NCBI GenBank assembly: GCA_003331685.1
Contig: QOPK01000048.1
Coordinates: forward strand, 1-13,335
From: Halieaceae bacterium
Lineage (GTDB): Bacteria; Pseudomonadota; Gammaproteobacteria; Pseudomonadales; Halieaceae
DNA: 13,335 bases
Direction: 5' to 3'
Shown: positions 1 to 8,517 of the stretch, piece by piece
Numbering within the stretch: the stretch's first letter is position 1
How the letters are laid out: the number at the start of each line of letters is the position of its first letter
Position numbers and translations under genes: made by a program
The notes under the pieces: generated by a model
Database searches by the model: none
What the model was told of the DNA's origin: nothing
The model's input: only the letters and a program-made list of their open reading frames with translations

Positions 1-1166
1 AGTGGGTGTTTGAGTACAGCCCGGAGAGCTTTACCGGCACGGAGATGGATTTCGCCGTATCGGTTTGCGATGCGGTGAACGAGGTCCTGACACCGACCCA
101 GGAGCAGCCGGTCATTATTAACCTGCCCGCTACGGTCGAAATGAGTACACCCAACATTTACGCTGATCAGATCGAATGGTTCTGCGATCACATTTGCAAT
201 CGCGACGCACTGATCATCTCTTTGCATACCCACAATGACCGAGGCTGTGCGGTCGCCGCCGCCGAGCTCGGCGTGATGGCCGGTGCAGACAGGGTGGAAG
301 GTACGTTGCTGGGCAACGGAGAGCGCACGGGCAACATGGACATCATGACCATGGCAATGAACCTTTACAGTCAGGGCGTGGACCCTTTGTTAGATTTCAC
401 CCACATGGATGAGATTTGCACAGTAGCCCGAGAGTGTACACAGCTGCCGGTTCATCCGCGCCATCCGTACGCTGGAGAGCTCGTATTCACGGCTTTCTCC
501 GGCAGTCATCAAGACGCCATTCACAAATGCTTGTCCAAACGTGACGCCGATGGCGCCTGGGACGTCGCCTATCTACCGATTGATCCTGCCGACATCGGTC
601 GCACGTATCAGGAAGTGATTCGCATCAATAGTCAGTCGGGCAAAGGCGGTGTTGCCCATGTGCTGCGTCGGGATTACGGACTGGAACTGCCGCGTTGGCT
701 GCAGGTTGATTTCAGTACCGCCGTGCAGGGTTTGGCGGAGGACAGCGAGGCAGAGGTTTCCAGCGACGACATTTTTGCGTTGTTCAGCGAGACTTATCTG
801 AGCACCGCGGACCGATGGCAGTTGGGCAATTACCAGCTGTCGCGGCGGGATGAGTCCGACGGACTTGAGGTCACATTGCATGGACCTCAGGGAGATGTGG
901 CGCTGACTGGCCAGGGCAATGGGGTGGTCGATGCCTTTGTGCAGGCCATGGAGTCGTTCACCGGCCGACATATCGTAGTGGTTGAGTACTCTGAGCACAC
1001 GCTGGGTCAGAGTGCAGACGCGGAGGCAGTGTGTTACGTACAACTCAATGTCGATGGCGAACGCCCCTGTGGAGTCGGTCGCAGCCACGATATCGTGCAG
1101 GCGTCGCTGGCAGCCATTCTCTCTGCGCTAGACGGTCGTGGCCAAGTGCTCGCAAACGCGGCCTGA
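1..1166 (+). CDS. leuA: 2-isopropylmalate synthase, C-terminal part (5' end outside window)
   Basis: Condenses acetyl-CoA with 2-ketoisovalerate to 2-isopropylmalate, the committed step of leucine synthesis in the cytoplasm. The frame is open from the window edge (first full codon at 3), and the visible protein of about 387 residues begins in the TIM barrel at the conserved FEYSPESFTGTE stretch. It then shows the metal-binding LHTHNDRG motif (His at about 74 and 76, counted from the GTG at 6) and LLGNGERTGN. The last 110 or so residues form the leucine-binding regulatory domain, with GQGNGVVDAF and HTLGQSADAEAV, so feedback inhibition by leucine is expected. Sequence style and likely full length (about 560 residues) match the long LeuA form of Pseudomonas and actinobacteria rather than the E. 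coli form. The GTG at 6 is an internal codon, not the start. Confidence 0.96.
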   Translation, partial: WVFEYSPESFTGTEMDFAVSVCDAVNEVLTPTQEQPVIINLPATVEMSTPNIYADQIEWFCDHICNRDALIISLHTHNDRGCAVAAAELGVMAGADRVEGTLLGNGERTGNMDIMTMAMNLYSQGVDPLLDFTHMDEICTVARECTQLPVHPRHPYAGELVFTAFSGSHQDAIHKCLSKRDADGAWDVAYLPIDPADIGRTYQEVIRINSQSGKGGVAHVLRRDYGLELPRWLQVDFSTAVQGLAEDSEAEVSSDDIFALFSETYLSTADRWQLGNYQLSRRDESDGLEVTLHGPQGDVALTGQGNGVVDAFVQAMESFTGRHIVVVEYSEHTLGQSADAEAVCYVQLNVDGERPCGVGRSHDIVQASLAAILSALDGRGQVLANAA

Positions 1167-1168
1167 CT

Positions 1169-1189
1169 CAGGCTTCGGCCTGCGGTTTT
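1169..1189 (+). terminator. Possible rho-independent terminator after leuA
   Basis: Three bases after the leuA stop, CAGGC (1169-1173) and GCCTG (1178-1182) form a perfect 5-bp stem closed by a TTCG tetraloop in the stable C(UUCG)G context. A short run of four T follows at 1186-1189 after CGG. The stem is short and the T-run is weak and offset, so termination would be partial at best. It may instead be a 3'-end stabilising hairpin. Confidence 0.4.
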
Positions 1190-1291
1190 GCGCCCGGATC
1201 GAAGCGGCTCTTTGCGACCCCGGAACACCGAAAGCCACGTCGCACTGTGACTGGTCGGCGGGGACGCAATCGCAGCCTTGTTGCGCACGTG

Positions 1292-2143
1292 ATGCGAGGC
1301 CTCTCCTGGTGCCTGATTGCGCTCACATTGAGCAGCTGCTCGGCCACCCAGTTTATATACAACCGTGTCGATATTCTTGTCCGCTGGTATCTCGATGACT
1401 ATGTGTCACTGGATCGCGAACAGCAGGCGCGCTTCGATCACCGTCTGGAGGCCTTGCTCGACTGGCACCGTCGCGAGGAGTTACCTGCCTATGTGGTGTT
1501 GCTCGATGATGCCTTGACCATCCTCGATGAGGGTGTCCCGCTCGAGGATACCCGTGTGATGGCAGACCAAATCGAAGACGCGGCGATTCGTTTTCAGGAT
1601 CCTTTTCTAGAGTTGTTATTGAGTACGGGAGAGGACCTCAGCCCTGATCAGCGGCAGGAGTTCGTGGACGTCTTAATGTCCAAACAGGAAGAGTTCGAGG
1701 AAGACCGGCTGGCACGCGGCGATGCGGAGTACCGTGAAGATCTTGAAGATCGGTTCGACAAGCAATTAACCCGCTACCTCGGGCCGCTTACTGCGGAGCA
1801 GACTGACCTTATCGCTGTTGGCGTCTCGGAAATGACGCGATTGGATCGTTTTTGGTTGCAAGATCGGCGGGTCTGGATAGCGGAGTTGTCAGTGATCTTG
1901 CTGGCGGCTGAACCTGACTGGCCAGATCAGGTGCGTGCTTTGATCGCAGGGCGCGATGATGCCCTGTTGCCCGCCTATCGGGAGGGCATCGATCACAATG
2001 GCGAAGTCATTTTGCAGTTATCGCGAGACGTTTTGATCGCGCGCACCGACAAGCAGGACCGGAAATTACGCAACCGCTTGCAGTCCTTGCGCGACGATCT
2101 GGCGGCGCTTGCGGCACAGAATGCAGAGACGGTTAGCCCTTGA
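1292..2143 (+). CDS. DUF6279-like lipoprotein of unknown function
   Basis: A 283-residue protein starting at the ATG at 1292 (a GTG lies directly before it at 1289). The N-terminus is a lipoprotein signal: MRG, a hydrophobic stretch, and lipobox L-S-S-C with the acceptor Cys at residue 16. Ser at +2 predicts sorting to the outer membrane. The frame stays open upstream to 1031, but that part overlaps leuA and carries no signal, so I start at the lipobox peptide. The mature part is helical and highly charged, with [18 protein letters not shown] just after the Cys and repeated acidic/basic heptad-like segments. This fits the DUF6279 lipoprotein family as I remember it; no function is established. 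No clear Shine-Dalgarno precedes the ATG. Its stop overlaps the end of ilvD by 11 bp, tail to tail. Confidence 0.85.
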   Translation: MRGLSWCLIALTLSSCSATQFIYNRVDILVRWYLDDYVSLDREQQARFDHRLEALLDWHRREELPAYVVLLDDALTILDEGVPLEDTRVMADQIEDAAIRFQDPFLELLLSTGEDLSPDQRQEFVDVLMSKQEEFEEDRLARGDAEYREDLEDRFDKQLTRYLGPLTAEQTDLIAVGVSEMTRLDRFWLQDRRVWIAELSVILLAAEPDWPDQVRALIAGRDDALLPAYREGIDHNGEVILQLSRDVLIARTDKQDRKLRNRLQSLRDDLAALAAQNAETVSP

Positions 2144-3977
2144 TCAGGGATTGATCGCGGATCGCGCCTTTATCGGCACTGGTCACCATGCTCGCGTAGA
2201 CCTTGAGCGCCGTCGATACCTGACGGGGCCGATCTGCCGCGGGTTGCCATGCGCGGGGGGTCTGATTCATGGCCTCTCGCCGACTCGCCAACGTGGCGGC
2301 ATCAACCAACACGTTGATCGTCCGCGCGGGGATATCGATTTCGATCGGGTCACCCGGCTCAATCAGGGCAATCGCACCGCCGGACGCGGCCTCGGGTGAG
2401 ACATGCCCAATGGACAGCCCGGAGGTGCCACCGGAGAAACGCCCATCGGTAATCAGTGCGCAGGCTTTTCCAAGTCCTTTGGATTTGAGGTAGCTGGTGG
2501 GGTAGAGCATCTCCTGCATGCCGGGTCCACCGCGTGGCCCCTCGTAACGGATAATCACCACATCCCCCGCCTGAACACGGTCTTCAAGAATATCGGCCAC
2601 CGCGGCTTCCTGACTGTCACAAATGTGTGCAGGTCCGGTGAACTGTAGTGACTCATCGTCCACGCCGGCGGTTTTCACCACGCAGCCCAGCTCCGCAATG
2701 TTGCCGAACAAGACTGCCAAACCCCCTTCCTGCGAGTAGGCGTGCGCCATCTCTCTCACGCACCCGCTTTCCCGGTTAGTGTCGAGATTGGGCCATCGGA
2801 GATCCTGGCTGAAAGCCTGCTGGGTGGGAATGCCTGCAGGGCCCGCGGCATAGAGGGTGCGAACATCCTCTTCCTTGGTCTGCATAATATCCCAGCGGGA
2901 CAGCGCCTCGCCGAGGCTGGCGCTATGCACCGTTGGGCAATCTAAGTGGAGCAGGTCTCCCCGCGCGAGTTCACCGAGGATGGCCATGACCCCACCGGCG
3001 CGGTGCACGTCTTCCATATGGTAGAGCGGCGTGCTCGGTGCCACCTTGCACAGCTGCGGGATTTTGCGGGATAGCGCGTCGATCGCCGCCATGTCGAAGT
3101 CCACACCGGCCTCCTGCGCCGCGGCGAGCAGGTGCAAGATCGTATTGGTCGAGCCACCCATAGCGATATCGAGGCTCATGGCGTTCTCAAACGCACGTTG
3201 GCTGGCAATCTCGCGAGGCAACGCTGTGGCGTCATCCTGCTCGTACCAACGCCGCGCTAAGTCCACGATCAGGCGGCCCGCGCGCAAAAACAGTTGTTCA
3301 CGGTCTGCGTGGGTCGCCAGTAGAGATCCGTTGCCGGGTAAGCTGAGTCCCAAGGCCTCGGTCAGGCAGTTCATCGAGTTGGCGGTGAACATGCCGGAGC
3401 AGGAGCCGCAGGTTGGACAGGCAGAGCGCTCGTAGGCTTCTACCGTGGCATCGTCGGCGCTGGAGTCCGCGGCGATCACCATGGCATCGACTAGATCCAG
3501 CTTGTGCTCAGATAACGCAGTTTTGCCTGCTTCCATCGGGCCACCTGACACAAACACCACCGGGATGTTGAGCCGCATGGCAGCGTTCAGCATGCCGGGG
3601 GTGATCTTGTCGCAGTTGGAAATACACACCATGGCGTCCGCGCAGTGGGCGTTGACCATGTACTCAACAGAATCGGCGATGAGGTCTCGGGACGGCAGGC
3701 TATAGAGCATGCCGTCGTGGCCCATGGCGATACCGTCGTCCACGGCGATGGTGTTGAACTCTTTGGCGACGCCGCCAGCCGCTTCGATCTCGCGCGCAAC
3801 CAATTGTCCGAGGTCTTTGAGGTGCACGTGGCCAGGCACGAACTGGGTGAACGAATTCACCACCGCAATAATGGGCTTCTCAAAGTCCTCATCCTGCATG
3901 CCGGTTGCACGCCACAAGGCTCGGGCGCCTGCCATATTGCGTCCGGCGGTTGAGGTGCGAGATCGATATTGGGGCAT
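2133..3977 (-). CDS. ilvD: Dihydroxy-acid dehydratase
   Basis: Dehydrates 2,3-dihydroxy-isovalerate and -methylvalerate to the 2-keto acids that lead to valine, leucine and isoleucine. It has 614 residues, close to E. coli IlvD (616). Visible landmarks are [12 protein letters not shown] (Mg-binding Asp near 81), [12 protein letters not shown] (cluster Cys122, Asp123, and Lys124 which is carbamylated in the family) and [19 protein letters not shown] (cluster Cys193). Position 49 is Gly within FVPGHVHL, where [2Fe-2S] members such as the plant enzyme have a third Cys, so I infer the oxygen-sensitive [4Fe-4S] E. coli type. A good Shine-Dalgarno (GGAGA) lies about 6 bases before the ATG at 3977. 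It lies downstream of argA on the same strand, 60 bp apart. Confidence 0.98.
   Translation of the reverse strand: MPQYRSRTSTAGRNMAGARALWRATGMQDEDFEKPIIAVVNSFTQFVPGHVHLKDLGQLVAREIEAAGGVAKEFNTIAVDDGIAMGHDGMLYSLPSRDLIADSVEYMVNAHCADAMVCISNCDKITPGMLNAAMRLNIPVVFVSGGPMEAGKTALSEHKLDLVDAMVIAADSSADDATVEAYERSACPTCGSCSGMFTANSMNCLTEALGLSLPGNGSLLATHADREQLFLRAGRLIVDLARRWYEQDDATALPREIASQRAFENAMSLDIAMGGSTNTILHLLAAAQEAGVDFDMAAIDALSRKIPQLCKVAPSTPLYHMEDVHRAGGVMAILGELARGDLLHLDCPTVHSASLGEALSRWDIMQTKEEDVRTLYAAGPAGIPTQQAFSQDLRWPNLDTNRESGCVREMAHAYSQEGGLAVLFGNIAELGCVVKTAGVDDESLQFTGPAHICDSQEAAVADILEDRVQAGDVVIIRYEGPRGGPGMQEMLYPTSYLKSKGLGKACALITDGRFSGGTSGLSIGHVSPEAASGGAIALIEPGDPIEIDIPARTINVLVDAATLASRREAMNQTPRAWQPAADRPRQVSTALKVYASMVTSADKGAIRDQSLIKG
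2143..2156 (+). repeat. 14-bp sequence repeated inverted at 12228-12241 (copy 1)
   Basis: ATCAGGGATTGATC occurs here inside the 3' end of ilvD, starting within the lipoprotein stop, and in opposite orientation at 12228-12241. Part of it is self-complementary (GATCA and TGATC). It is coding sequence for the ilvD C-terminus, so chance is the default explanation. Confidence 0.4.
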
Positions 3978-3998
3978 CGAATTCTCCGGGTGGTGATT

Positions 3999-4020
3999 AA
4001 AAAGGGGTAGCTAGCTTACC
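3999..4020 (-). terminator. Weak terminator- or attenuator-like hairpin between argA and ilvD
   Basis: On the minus strand GGTA and TACC (4020-4006) can pair as a short stem with a bulged A around a CTAG loop, followed by CC and five T (4003-3999). It sits 17 bp after the argA stop and ends about 20 bp before the ilvD start. The stem is short and bulged, so this could be a weak terminator of argA, an attenuator-like element before ilvD, or chance. Confidence 0.25.
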
Positions 4021-4037
4021 ACTGGCGCCTGAGGAGT

Positions 4038-5336
4038 TCAGATTGTTCGTCGCAGCACTGCCGCGTTGCGCTGCCAGTTATAGAGCTGTTGTTTTTCGAC
4101 CGGTAAGTCGTCCAGGCTCGCGGCTTCAAAACCCTGTTCGAGAAACCAGTGCGTGCTTTGTGTCGTGAGCACAAAGACGTGGGTGAGCGAAAGCGCTTTC
4201 GCCTCGGCGATCAGTTCTTCTAGAAGCTGCTGGGCTCTGCCTGTGCCTCGGTAGTCAGGATGTGTCGCGACACAGGCGATCTCTCCCACGCTCTCAGCTT
4301 CATAGGGGTAGAGTGCGGCGCACGCCAGAACGCGGCCATCTCGCTCGAGAATAGAAAAGTAACTGATCTCTTCCTCGAGGCGCTCACGGGACCGCCTGAC
4401 CAATGCGTCACTGTCCTCGAGTGGTCTGATCAACTCGACGATACTGGCGATGTCATTTATGTCCGCTGACCTGGCCTGCTCGTAGGGGTTTTGTGCGATC
4501 AGGGTGCCAGAGCCGTCATGGGTGAACAGCTCCTCGAGGAGCGCGCCCTCATGCTCGTAGCTGAGCAAATGACTGCGAGCGACTCCGCTGGCGCAGGATC
4601 GGCAGGCGCTGTCGCGCAGGCGCTGCTGCTCGACATCGCCGAGGTCGAGATCCCATGCGGAGTCAATGGTGCACTGGCGAATCAGATCTCCGCCAGCGGT
4701 GTGTAAACCTGGCTGGCGGTCAAGGAAAATCAACTTGTCAGCGCCAATGGCCACAGCTACTTTTTCAGCAACCTCGCTGGCGCTAAGACTGAAAATTTCT
4801 CCCGCTGGCGAGTAACCGAGTGGCGACAGCAGCGCGATGGCATCTTGATCCAGAATGCCACGAATCCCTTCGGCATCGACTCGGCGTACCGTGCCGCTTT
4901 GCAGGTAGTCGACGCCATCGACAATACCAATGGGCTTTGCCGTCACCACATTGCCGCCCAGAATTCTGAGCCGGGCACCGGTCAGTGGGGTGTTGGGTAG
5001 CCCCATTGAAAGCTGCTGCTCAAGCTGCACCCGCTGCCGCGCTGCTGTCTCGATAGCCAACGACAGCGTGAGGTCATCGGTAATGCGAATACCGTCGTGG
5101 AACTGTGCCTGCTGATCGGTGGGCAGTGCGGCATCAATCGCCTCCCGAGTGGCGTGAACCAGTACCAGTTTGATACCCAGAGAGTGAAGCAACGCTAAAT
5201 CGTGGATCAGGGTTGCGTGCCCCGCTGATTCCAGCGCGCCGTTCCCCAAATAGATCACAAAGGTCCGCCCACGGTGTGCCTTGATATAGGGACCCGTGTG
5301 GCGAAACCAGGCAATGTGATGCGCTGTGTCGGTCAT
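4038..5336 (-). CDS. argA: N-acetylglutamate synthase (amino-acid N-acetyltransferase)
   Basis: Transfers acetyl from acetyl-CoA to glutamate, the first and normally arginine-inhibited step of arginine synthesis. The 432-residue product matches the classical ArgA layout. An amino-acid-kinase-like domain covers about 1-270 (FVIYLGNGAL near the N-terminus, LRILGGNVVTAKPIGIVDGVDY, LSPLGYSPAGEIF), where arginine binds in relatives. A GNAT domain follows from about 285, with acetyl-CoA motif A (ATHPDYRGTGRA, RGTGRA at about 363-368) and the conserved end LYNWQRNAAVL. I chose the ATG at 5336 because MTDTAHHIAWFRHTGPYIKAHR aligns with known ArgA N-termini. An in-frame ATG at 5396 adds 20 Arg/Ser-rich residues and has GGAAG about 10 bases upstream, so it stays possible. 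The gene is divergent from glnE and upstream of ilvD. Confidence 0.97.
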   Translation of the reverse strand: MTDTAHHIAWFRHTGPYIKAHRGRTFVIYLGNGALESAGHATLIHDLALLHSLGIKLVLVHATREAIDAALPTDQQAQFHDGIRITDDLTLSLAIETAARQRVQLEQQLSMGLPNTPLTGARLRILGGNVVTAKPIGIVDGVDYLQSGTVRRVDAEGIRGILDQDAIALLSPLGYSPAGEIFSLSASEVAEKVAVAIGADKLIFLDRQPGLHTAGGDLIRQCTIDSAWDLDLGDVEQQRLRDSACRSCASGVARSHLLSYEHEGALLEELFTHDGSGTLIAQNPYEQARSADINDIASIVELIRPLEDSDALVRRSRERLEEEISYFSILERDGRVLACAALYPYEAESVGEIACVATHPDYRGTGRAQQLLEELIAEAKALSLTHVFVLTTQSTHWFLEQGFEAASLDDLPVEKQQLYNWQRNAAVLRRTI

Positions 5337-5445
5337 GGTATCTGTCGGTATTGATGACAATAGGCCACGGCGAAGCGACCTTTCAGGGACGCGCATCCTA
5401 CCGAGTCTTCCGGTTGCGAGAAAGGGTAAAAATCTTCATGTCAGG

Positions 5446-5461
5446 CTCGTGATGACACGAG
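5446..5461. promoter_or_regulatory. Perfect inverted repeat in the argA/glnE intergenic region
   Basis: CTCGTG (5446-5451) and CACGAG (5456-5461) form a perfect 6-bp inverted repeat around ATGA. It lies between two divergent genes, where an operator for either would be expected. It does not resemble the ArgR box (TGAAT and ATTCA half-sites). It could be a regulator site, a hairpin in the argA or glnE leader, or chance. Confidence 0.3.
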
Positions 5462-5462
5462 T

Positions 5463-5482
5463 GGCGGGGCCTGCCCCTTGCC
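5463..5482 (+). promoter_or_regulatory. GC-rich hairpin upstream of glnE
   Basis: GGC-GGGG, then CCTG, then CCCC-TT-GCC folds as a strong GC stem with a two-base bulge, two bases after the 5446-5461 repeat and about 40 bases before the favoured glnE start. An 8-bp palindrome TAGCGCTA follows at 5490-5497. No T-run follows, so it is not a terminator; it may be leader structure. I could not identify convincing -35/-10 boxes for either gene in the 5337-5522 interval. Confidence 0.25.
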
Positions 5483-5522
5483 GATAGGCTAGCGCTAATG
5501 AGTGGGCAGAGTAGGCCGCGAG

Positions 5523-8414
5523 ATGTCACAGGATCTGGGAAGGCCCGCGTGGATGGAGGACCGCCTCGGCGAGGCCATTACGCGTCTAACAACGCGCATT
5601 GGCGACGCCGGCTTTACCGCCCTCACCGATTCTGCGGCGGCCGCTGGTCAGTCGCGCGCTTTCCAAGAGCTCCTTGCCTGCAGCGACTTTTTTGGCGAGC
5701 AGGTCGCACGCCAGCACGCGTGGCTTTGCGGCGCGCTGGCTGACGGAACGCTGCTGGAGAGCCGCGATTGGGAGGCGGACCACTGGGACCGGGCGCTGTC
5801 TGCGCTAGTTCCGCCGACTCAATCCGAGCCGGATGCACTGGCTGCATTGCGAATCTTTCGTCATCGGGAGATGCTGCGCATTCTCTGGCGTGATTATGCT
5901 CGGCTGTCCAGTTTGGAGGAGGCTTTTGACGCGCTCAGCCAGCTCGCAGACTGCTGCATTCGCGCAGCACTCAGCATGGCAACCGCCACTCTGAAAGAAA
6001 AATACGGCACGCCATACGGCACCGACAGCGGTCAGCCACAGTCACTGGTGGTTCTCGGTATGGGCAAGCTCGGCGGTAATGAACTGAACTTTTCTTCTGA
6101 TATCGACCTCATTTTCGCCTATCCCGAGGCGGGTCACACGCGGGGAGGCCGCCAGGAGCTGGATAACCAGGCGTATTTCATTCGTCTCGGCCAGATGGTG
6201 ATCCGGCTGCTGGACGCGGTGACCGAGGATGGCTTTGCCTTCAGGGTCGATATGCGTCTGCGGCCCTACGGAGACAGCGGCTCATTGGTGGGGTCATACA
6301 ACGCGCTGGAGGTGTACTACCAAGAACAGGGAAGAGAGTGGGAGCGTTACGCCATGATCAAGGCGCGGCCGATTACTGGCACGCCTGAGGCGCAAGAAAG
6401 CCTGATGAACATGCTTGGGTCTTTTGTGTATCGCCGCTACACCGATTTCTCCGTGATAGCGGCGCTGAGGGAAATGAAAAGCATGATGCGCGCCGAGGTC
6501 ACACGGCTGGGGATGGATAATGATTTAAAGCGCGGCGCGGGTGGTATTCGGGAAATCGAGTTCATTGCGCAGAGTCTGCAATTGATTCACGGAGGGCGGA
6601 TTCCGGAAATTCGCACCCGGCCACTGCTTTCGACGTTAACGGCCTTGGAGCGAGCCGAGGTGCTTTCCACCGACCAGGCTCGCCGGCTGGCTGCGCATTA
6701 TGATCTTGAGCGTCGTGTCGAGCATGCGCTGCAGGCCATGCAGGACAGACAAACTCAGTCGTTGCCGAGCGAATGGGTGCCGCGGGCGCAATTGGCACTC
6801 CTGTCAGGGTTTGCCGATTGGGAGACGCTGCAAGCGCATCTGGCTGAGGCGCAGCGTGAGGTTGCCGCGCTGTTCAACGATCTGATTGCCGAGCCTCTGG
6901 CGACATCAAGCGACGATGCCTCGCGTGATAAAGAGACGGCGTCAGGCCTGTCGTTTTCCGACCTCAGTGAAATGAGCTTGGTGGAGCTGGGATACCAGCA
7001 TGCTGAAGACAGCTGGGTCGCCGTGGCGAATTTTCTCGACAGCACATGGGTGGCAGCCCTGCAACCAGAGGGCCGCCATCGGCTGGAGGCCTTTTTGCCG
7101 CTTTTGTGTGAGATGGCGGCCGCCACACGGGAACCCGACTCGGCGCTGACAAGGAGCCTGCCTTTTGTGCGCGCGGTCTGCCGTCGCAGCGCTTACCTCG
7201 TTCTACTTCAGGAAAACCCGCGGGCACTGCGGCATCTACTGTCGCTGGTCGCCTCTAGCATCTGGCTGTCGGAGCGCCTTGCGGCGCGCCCGGAGTTGGT
7301 TGATGAGCTCCTGCACGAGTCGACGCTGTATAGCGCGCCCAGTCGCGATGAGCTCCATGCCTTGGTCAGGCAGCAACTGTTGCGCATACCGGAAGAAGAT
7401 CTGGAGGCGCAGATGAGCGCACTCAGCCGCATCAAGGATGGTGTGATTCTCCGTGTCGCTGCGAGCGAGCTGACTGGCACGCTACCGATCATGAAAGTGA
7501 GCGATAACCTGACGTTTCTGGCGGAGGTCATGATCGAGCATGCCCTGGCGTTGGCACGCGCCGAGTTGGTGCAGCGCTACGGCCAGCCGCAATCTGACAG
7601 TACTGGTTTTGCTGTCATCGCTTACGGCAAGCTCGGCGGACTCGAGCTCAGTTACGGTTCAGACCTTGATTTGGTATTTGTCTTCGACGGCGCAGACGGA
7701 GAGACCGCTGGCCCGAAAGTGATCGACAACACCCGTTTTTACACACGGCTTGCGCAACGCGTCGTGCATGTCTTGTCGGCCCAGACCTACGCGGGGAGAC
7801 TCTACGAGGTCGATCTGCGTCTGCGCCCGGACGGAGACTCGGGTCTGGTGGCCACAACATTGCCTGCACTACGTCGATACCAACTCGAGTCTGCCTGGGT
7901 ATGGGAGCATCAGGCGCTGGTGCGCACGCGGGTGGTGGCAGGCGATCTGGCACTGAAGACGTCGTTGGAGGCGTTGCGAAGAGAGGTGCTGGCCATGCCG
8001 AGAGAGCAATCTGATCTTGCCTCAGCTGTCTGCGAGATGCGCGACAAGATGCGTGCAGAGCACACAGCGTCGTCGAACAGTCGCGAGCGCTTTGACGTCA
8101 AGCGCGATCCTGGTGGTATTGTCGATATTGAATTTGTGGTGCAATACCTCGTGCTGGCACATGCCAGCGAGCACGTTGAACTCACAGTATGGTCTGACGT
8201 GATTCGTCTACTTGAGGCGCTTGAGCAGACCGGACTCGTAACAGCTGATCAGGCAGAGAGTCTGTCGCAGGCGTATCTCGACTATCGCAGTGCGACCCAC
8301 TCTCTGGGATTACAGGGGTGTGCTGCCGAGACCGACGTGGCTGAATTTAAAGTCCAGCGCCAGCAGGTAAAACAGATCACCGAGGCCTTATTACCCGGGT
8401 TGCAGGCAGGGTAG
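5523..8414 (+). CDS. glnE: Bifunctional glutamine synthetase adenylyltransferase / adenylyl-removing enzyme
   Basis: Attaches AMP to, and removes it from, a Tyr of glutamine synthetase under PII control, tuning ammonia assimilation. The 963 residues compare with 946 in E. coli. Both nucleotidyltransferase heads are intact. The N-terminal adenylyl-removing domain has VVLGMGKLGGNELNFSSDID with Asp193 and Asp195, and LKRGAGGIREIEF at about 335-347. The C-terminal adenylylating domain has AYGKLGGLELSYGSDLD with Asp714 and Asp716, and VKRDPGGIVDIEF at about 858-870. The start is uncertain. I prefer the ATG at 5523, which has AGTAGG 7 bases upstream; an in-frame GTG at 5502 would add 7 residues, and an ATG at 5553 would shorten it. 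It heads the plus-strand cluster; ilvE follows after 103 bp, an order also known in Pseudomonas. Confidence 0.97.
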   Translation: MSQDLGRPAWMEDRLGEAITRLTTRIGDAGFTALTDSAAAAGQSRAFQELLACSDFFGEQVARQHAWLCGALADGTLLESRDWEADHWDRALSALVPPTQSEPDALAALRIFRHREMLRILWRDYARLSSLEEAFDALSQLADCCIRAALSMATATLKEKYGTPYGTDSGQPQSLVVLGMGKLGGNELNFSSDIDLIFAYPEAGHTRGGRQELDNQAYFIRLGQMVIRLLDAVTEDGFAFRVDMRLRPYGDSGSLVGSYNALEVYYQEQGREWERYAMIKARPITGTPEAQESLMNMLGSFVYRRYTDFSVIAALREMKSMMRAEVTRLGMDNDLKRGAGGIREIEFIAQSLQLIHGGRIPEIRTRPLLSTLTALERAEVLSTDQARRLAAHYDLERRVEHALQAMQDRQTQSLPSEWVPRAQLALLSGFADWETLQAHLAEAQREVAALFNDLIAEPLATSSDDASRDKETASGLSFSDLSEMSLVELGYQHAEDSWVAVANFLDSTWVAALQPEGRHRLEAFLPLLCEMAAATREPDSALTRSLPFVRAVCRRSAYLVLLQENPRALRHLLSLVASSIWLSERLAARPELVDELLHESTLYSAPSRDELHALVRQQLLRIPEEDLEAQMSALSRIKDGVILRVAASELTGTLPIMKVSDNLTFLAEVMIEHALALARAELVQRYGQPQSDSTGFAVIAYGKLGGLELSYGSDLDLVFVFDGADGETAGPKVIDNTRFYTRLAQRVVHVLSAQTYAGRLYEVDLRLRPDGDSGLVATTLPALRRYQLESAWVWEHQALVRTRVVAGDLALKTSLEALRREVLAMPREQSDLASAVCEMRDKMRAEHTASSNSRERFDVKRDPGGIVDIEFVVQYLVLAHASEHVELTVWSDVIRLLEALEQTGLVTADQAESLSQAYLDYRSATHSLGLQGCAAETDVAEFKVQRQQVKQITEALLPGLQAG

Positions 8415-8417
8415 AAT
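8388..8417 (+). promoter_or_regulatory. Possible sigma70-type promoter for ilvE at the glnE stop
   Basis: TAGAAT at 8412-8417 is one base off the -10 consensus and begins with the glnE stop codon TAG. TTATTA at 8388-8393 sits 18 bp upstream and is only a poor -35 match. The 103-bp leader that would follow leaves room for a separate ilvE transcript. This is a visual match only. Confidence 0.28.
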
Positions 8418-8517
8418 CGGGGCCTGAGGCGCTGATGGCTCATACCGTCGCTGCGAATCCATAGACGCGGCGCAAACAGATCAGCACACCAACCAGCATA
8501 AAGAGAAAGGAAACGAC

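Noticed and set aside
573..1088. 171-codon open frame on the minus strand inside leuA
   Set aside because: It lies wholly within a clear LeuA reading frame and shows no domain, start signal or composition of its own; high-GC genes commonly give such antisense frames.
1031..1291. N-terminal extension of the lipoprotein gene back to 1031
   Set aside because: It overlaps the leuA regulatory domain by 136 bp, encodes an Arg/Ser-rich tract, and would bury the lipoprotein signal peptide inside the protein.
2136..2160. Inverted repeats CCCT/AGGG and GATCA/TGATC at the lipoprotein/ilvD junction as a bidirectional terminator
   Set aside because: Stems of only 4-5 bp, no T-run on either side, and inside the ilvD coding region.
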